Assembly: GCA_913775215.1 (NCBI GenBank)
Contig: CAJYKO010000004.1
Span: 1-8,912 of the forward strand
From: an uncultured Devosia sp.
Lineage (GTDB): Bacteria > Pseudomonadota > Alphaproteobacteria > Rhizobiales > Devosiaceae
Length of the DNA: 8,912 nt
Direction of reading: 5' to 3'
Under the pieces are notes generated by a model that searched no databases, was not told the origin of the DNA, and saw nothing but the letters and a program-made list of their open reading frames with translations. Made by a program: the position numbers and the translations under genes. This document shows, piece after piece, positions 5,948 through 8,912 of the stretch. Position 1 is the stretch's first letter; each line of letters starts with the position of its first letter.

Positions 5948-6964
5948 GTGACCGGCATGTTTCAAAAACGACGTGTGGGCCAGACGGCGCTCGAGGTGAC
6001 GACGCTGGGGCTTGGCTGCGCCTCACTTGCAGGGATTTTCTCGCGCGTGCCGGCCGATCAGGGCCGCGCCACGGTGCGCCATGCGCTCGAGAAGGGCATC
6101 ACCTATGTGGACACGGCGCCACAATATGGCCTCGGGCGCTCGGAGCATCTGGTTGGGGATGTGGTGCGCGAGGTGGCGGTGCGACCCGTGGTGTCGACCA
6201 AGGTGGGGCGGTTGCTGAACCCCGTGTCGCCGGAGCAGCAGGACAAGGGTAACTGGGTCGATCCCCTGCCCTTCAACCAGCACTATGACTATAGCTATGA
6301 CGGCGTGATGCGCTCGTTCGAGGACAGCCTGCAGCGGCTGGGGCTCGAAAAGGTTGATATCGTCTATGTCCACGATATCGGCACCGCGACCCATGGGGTC
6401 GAGGGCAACAAGCCGCTCTGGTCGCAATTGGCAGGTGGCGGCTACAAGGCCTTGCGCGAATTGCGCGATGGCGGCGTCATCAAGGCGATCGGGCTCGGGG
6501 TCAACGAATGGCATGTGTTGATGGACGCCTTTGCGCTCGGCGATTGGGACGTGTTTCTTCTCGCCGGGCGCTATACGCTGCTGGAGCAGACCTCGCTCCA
6601 TCCGTTTCTCTCGACCTGCATCGAGCGCAAGGCGTCGGTCGTGGTCGGCGGGCCGTTCAATTCCGGCATTCTCGTCGGTGGCGACAAATTCAATTATGAG
6701 CGGGCGCCGGAAGATATCGTCACCAAGGTGCGCGCCATCGAGGCGGTTTGCCGCGATTTTGGCGTGCCATTGCCGGCGGCGGCGCTGCAGTTTCCGCTGA
6801 CCCATCCAGCCGTGTGCAATGTGTTGCCCGGCCCGCGCTCACCCGAGGAGCTGGATGGGATCCTCGATTGGTGGAATGCGGAAATTCCGGATGCGTTGTG
6901 GACGGCGCTGGCGGAGAAGGGGCTGCTGGCCGAAGGTACGCCAATACCGGGTGGTACGGCCTGA
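5948..6964 (+). CDS. Aldo/keto reductase, D-threo-aldose (L-fucose) 1-dehydrogenase type
   Basis: A 338-residue soluble NAD(P)H-dependent oxidoreductase with the aldo/keto reductase TIM-barrel. The catalytic tetrad is visible as D55 and Y60 in 'YVDTAPQYGLGRSE', K85 in 'VVSTKVGR' and H142 in 'VDIVYVHDIG'. The opening 'VTTLGLGCASLAG', the 'YDGVMRSFEDSLQRLGLEKVDIVYVHD' region (about 117-143) and 'SVVVGGPFNSGIL' resemble the family that includes D-threo-aldose 1-dehydrogenase and pyridoxal 4-dehydrogenase, which oxidise an aldose to its lactone or pyridoxal to pyridoxolactone. The exact substrate is not decided. The GTG at 5948 is preferred because GGGAGG (5936-5941) is 6 bases upstream; an ATG at 5957 would leave a 15-base spacer. 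With the keto-acid enzyme-like neighbour upstream, sugar oxidation is the likeliest role. The stop codon lies 4 bases from that of the convergent DUF2237 gene. Confidence 0.9.
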   Translation: MTGMFQKRRVGQTALEVTTLGLGCASLAGIFSRVPADQGRATVRHALEKGITYVDTAPQYGLGRSEHLVGDVVREVAVRPVVSTKVGRLLNPVSPEQQDKGNWVDPLPFNQHYDYSYDGVMRSFEDSLQRLGLEKVDIVYVHDIGTATHGVEGNKPLWSQLAGGGYKALRELRDGGVIKAIGLGVNEWHVLMDAFALGDWDVFLLAGRYTLLEQTSLHPFLSTCIERKASVVVGGPFNSGILVGGDKFNYERAPEDIVTKVRAIEAVCRDFGVPLPAAALQFPLTHPAVCNVLPGPRSPEELDGILDWWNAEIPDALWTALAEKGLLAEGTPIPGGTA

Positions 6965-6977
6965 ACCATCAGTTCAG
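6961..6977. repeat. Hairpin spanning two convergent stop codons
   Basis: CTGAAC (6961-6966) and GTTCAG (6972-6977) form a perfect six-base inverted repeat around CATCA. The two arms and loop include the stop codon of the aldo/keto reductase (6962-6964) and that of the DUF2237 gene (6969-6971, read on the - strand). There is no T run on either side, so it is not a standard intrinsic terminator. Confidence 0.5.
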
Positions 6978-7364
6978 ATCGATCGCGTAGCGCTTCAGGA
7001 TTTCGAGGGGGACGAGGTCCAGAACCTTGATATTGGTGGCGCGCAGGTGGATGCGCGGAGCCTTGCCGGCTTCGTGGGCCTGGAGCCAGCGGGCGGCAAC
7101 GAGGCACCAGCGGTTGCCGGGGACGATGCCGGCGAAGCCGAATTCGGGGCGCGGGGTCGAGAGGTCGTTGCCGACCGATTTTGAGTAGGCCAGAAATTCG
7201 GCTGTCGCTTCGATGCAGACGAGATGTACAGCCGCGTTTTCAGGGCCGGCGGCGCAGTAGCCGGTGCGGAAAAAGCCGGTCAGCGGATCGTCCGAGCAAG
7301 GCTGCAGCGCCTCGCCAAGGACGTTGTATTCGTTCGGGCCTTCGATGCGGTGCTGGTGGTTCAT
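6969..7364 (-). CDS. DUF2237 family protein
   Basis: A 131-residue protein without signal peptide or membrane segment. 'NVLGEALQPCSDDPLTGFFRTGYC', the 'VHLVCIEATAEFLAYSKSVGNDLSTPRPEFGF' region (residues 46-77), 'GIVPGNRWCLVAARW' and 'PLEILKRYAIDL' match what is known of DUF2237, a small bacterial family of unknown biochemical function. Conserved-looking Cys residues (in 'QPCSDD', 'TGYC', 'HLVC', 'RWCLV') and an Arg-Trp-Cys element are the obvious candidates for a functional site. The family length is about 120-130, so this is complete. The ATG at 7364 has a modest GGAG (7373-7370) five bases upstream. It begins 39 bases after the cckA stop on the same strand and is probably co-transcribed with it. 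Its end abuts the aldo/keto reductase gene head-on. Confidence 0.88.
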   Translation of the reverse strand: MNHQHRIEGPNEYNVLGEALQPCSDDPLTGFFRTGYCAAGPENAAVHLVCIEATAEFLAYSKSVGNDLSTPRPEFGFAGIVPGNRWCLVAARWLQAHEAGKAPRIHLRATNIKVLDLVPLEILKRYAIDLN

Positions 7365-7384
7365 AAAGGCTCCGGATAAGGTGG

Positions 7385-7401
7385 CAGGGCTCAGCGCCCT
7401 G
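7385..7401 (-). repeat. Small hairpin between cckA and the DUF2237 gene
   Basis: CAGGGC (7385-7390) and GCCCTG (7396-7401) form a six-base inverted repeat with a five-base loop, just after the cckA stop. No U run follows on the - strand, so it is unlikely to stop transcription. It could be an mRNA stability or processing element that sets unequal levels of the two products. Confidence 0.4.
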
Positions 7402-7403
7402 GC

Positions 7404-8912
7404 CTAGCCGTCGGTCTTGTCCTGACGGCGCAGGACTTCCTTGACCTTGGAATTGATCTGGTCGAGCGAATAGGGTTTCGGCAGGAAGTCGACGCTCTGG
7501 TCATCCTCGATATCGCGGCGCACGCTTTCTTCGGCGTAGCCGGACACGAAGATGATCTTCAGGTTCGTCATCTTCTCGCGAATGACCTTGAGCATGGTCG
7601 GCCCATCCATCTCCGGCATGACCACGTCGGAGATGATGAGATCGACCTGATAGTCGAGGTCTTCGAGCACTTCCAACGCTTCTTCGCCGCCATCGGCTTC
7701 GAAGACTTCATAGCCTGTGGTACGCAAGGCGCGGGCGGAGAAGGCGCGAACGCTTTCTTCGTCCTCGACGAGCAGGATCCGTTCGTGTCCGGTCAGATCC
7801 TTGGCAGGTGCAGTGGCAATCGCGATCTTGGCAGCAGCTTCTTCCGGCGTCGGGACATAGCGCGGCAGGAAGATCTTGAAGGTCGTGCCGACGCCGACTG
7901 TCGAGACCGGATAGATGAAGCCTTCCGTCTGCTTGACGATACCATAAACGGTGGAGAGGCCGAGGCCGGTCCCCTTGCCGAGTTCCTTGGTGGTGAAAAA
8001 TGGCTCGAATATCTTGGCCATGACCTCGGCGCTCATGCCGGTGCCGGTGTCTTCGACATCGATGAGCACATAATCGGCGGGCGCAATGCCGTCGAACTTG
8101 AGGGCGCGCGCTTCATCCTCGGTAACATTGCTGGTGCGGACGGTGATCGAGCCGCCATCGGGCATGGCGTCGCGGGCATTGACGACAAGATTGATGATGA
8201 CCTGTTCGAGCTGCACGACGTCGGCGCGCACGGGCCAGATATTCCGGCCGTGTTCGACCGTCAGATTGTTCTTCTCACCGATCATGCGCTTCAATAGCAC
8301 GGTCAGGTCGTCGACGATCAGCGGCAGTTCCAGCACTTGCGGACGCAGCGTCTGACGGCGAGAGAAGGCCAGAAGCTGGCGCGTCAAACCGGCAGCGCGG
8401 TTGGCGTTCTGCTTGATCTGCATGAGTTCGCTGAAGGACGGATCGCCCGGCTTGTGCTTGAGCAGCAAGAGGTCCGAGAAGCCGATGATGGCGGTGAGCA
8501 GATTGTTGAAATCATGCGCGACGCCGCCTGCAAGCTGGCCAACGGCCTGCATCTTCTGGCTCTGGGCGAATTGGGCTTCGAGCTTGCGCTGATCGGTCAT
8601 GTCGAGCGCATAGACATTGATCTGCTCTGGCGAGCCGGCGCTGACTTCGGAAGCGGAGATATAGAGGCGGACGGCGTGCTCCCCCTCGATGCTCAACTGC
8701 GCGTCGACAGGTTCGACTTCGGTGCGTTGCGCGGTTGCGTCTGAGAGCGCGCGCGTGAGCTTGTCGCGGCTGCCTTCGCCGATAAGGTCCTGGAGGGGCT
8801 GGAGTTCGAGGCTCTTTTCTTCGCCAGACCAGCGGAAGATGCGGCCGAACGGCGCATTGGTGCGGACGATGCGGCCTTGCCCGTCGAGCGTAGCGATGGC
8901 GAAAGGCGTATC
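7404..8912 (-). CDS. cckA: Hybrid sensor histidine kinase CckA, C-terminal part (5' end outside window)
   Basis: CckA is the membrane-anchored hybrid kinase/phosphatase that feeds phosphate through ChpT to CtrA and CpdR, controlling the alphaproteobacterial cell cycle. The visible 502 residues begin inside a PAS domain ('DTPFAIATLDGQGRIVRTNA' at 1-20). The dimerisation domain has the H-box 'GGVAHDFNNLLTAIIGFSDLL', with phosphorylated His133 (codon 8516-8514). The ATPase domain has the N-box 'INLVVNARDAMPDGG' (Asn245), G-boxes 'DTGTGM' and 'GKGTGLGLSTVYGIV'. A C-terminal receiver carries the Asp pair in 'LVEDEES', the acceptor Asp429 in 'IISDVVMPEMDG' and Lys479 in 'FLPKPYS'. The 'HDFNN' H-box plus attached receiver is the CckA signature. 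The frame is open to the last base, so the transmembrane N-terminus and first PAS lie beyond the window; the TTG near 8696 is internal. The stop is TAG at 7404-7406, and the DUF2237 gene follows 39 bases on. Confidence 0.94.
   Translation of the reverse strand, partial: DTPFAIATLDGQGRIVRTNAPFGRIFRWSGEEKSLELQPLQDLIGEGSRDKLTRALSDATAQRTEVEPVDAQLSIEGEHAVRLYISASEVSAGSPEQINVYALDMTDQRKLEAQFAQSQKMQAVGQLAGGVAHDFNNLLTAIIGFSDLLLLKHKPGDPSFSELMQIKQNANRAAGLTRQLLAFSRRQTLRPQVLELPLIVDDLTVLLKRMIGEKNNLTVEHGRNIWPVRADVVQLEQVIINLVVNARDAMPDGGSITVRTSNVTEDEARALKFDGIAPADYVLIDVEDTGTGMSAEVMAKIFEPFFTTKELGKGTGLGLSTVYGIVKQTEGFIYPVSTVGVGTTFKIFLPRYVPTPEEAAAKIAIATAPAKDLTGHERILLVEDEESVRAFSARALRTTGYEVFEADGGEEALEVLEDLDYQVDLIISDVVMPEMDGPTMLKVIREKMTNLKIIFVSGYAEESVRRDIEDDQSVDFLPKPYSLDQINSKVKEVLRRQDKTDG

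Noticed and set aside
6023..6805. A 260-codon - strand frame opposite the aldo/keto reductase
   Set aside because: Same reasons: the + strand frame carries the full catalytic tetrad, and the opposite frame shows nothing recognisable.
8694..8696. TTG as the start of the kinase gene, giving a 430-residue protein
   Set aside because: The frame stays open to the end of the window and the 72 upstream codons read as a PAS domain, so the TTG is an internal leucine codon.

Overview
This window reads as an ordinary, mostly core chromosomal segment of an alphaproteobacterium, probably of the order Hyphomicrobiales (Rhizobiales). A Devosia-like genome is my best guess, but that is an impression from protein wording and not a search result. 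The pointers are a CckA-type hybrid histidine kinase, an alphaproteobacterial RecA and AlaRS, GTTC-N7-GTTC-like LexA boxes in front of recA, and GC-rich coding sequence. The order cckA ... recA, alaS on one strand is a familiar arrangement in this group.

Layout, left to right: (1) the 3' half of an EamA/DMT-type transporter on the + strand, cut by the window start; (2) a hairpin between convergent genes; (3) alaS (alanyl-tRNA synthetase) on the - strand, starting from ATG at 3155; (4) a gene-free stretch of about 310 bases holding the recA terminator and the alaS leader, with a perfect 15-nt palindrome and a strong but unassigned Shine-Dalgarno sequence; (5) recA on the - strand, starting from ATG at 4543, behind a promoter region with two LexA-like boxes; (6) two + strand genes with a sugar-acid or aldose catabolism flavour: a GguC/AraD1-type fumarylacetoacetate-hydrolase-fold protein with a strong terminator, and an aldo/keto reductase of the D-threo-aldose 1-dehydrogenase type with its own near-palindromic operator candidate; (7) a DUF2237 gene on the - strand that meets the aldo/keto reductase tail to tail with 4 bases between stops; (8) the C-terminal 502 residues of the hybrid kinase CckA on the - strand, running off the right end and probably co-transcribed with the DUF2237 gene.

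Functionally the window combines housekeeping genes (AlaRS for translation, RecA for recombination and the SOS response, CckA for cell-cycle phosphorelay to CtrA) with a small metabolic insert between cckA and recA. I saw no tRNA, rRNA, CRISPR array, insertion sequence or phage gene. I did not find a convincing new multi-gene system. The observations worth a second look are regulatory: the recA operator layout, the palindrome ahead of the aldo/keto reductase, the alaS leader, and the overlapping convergent gene ends.
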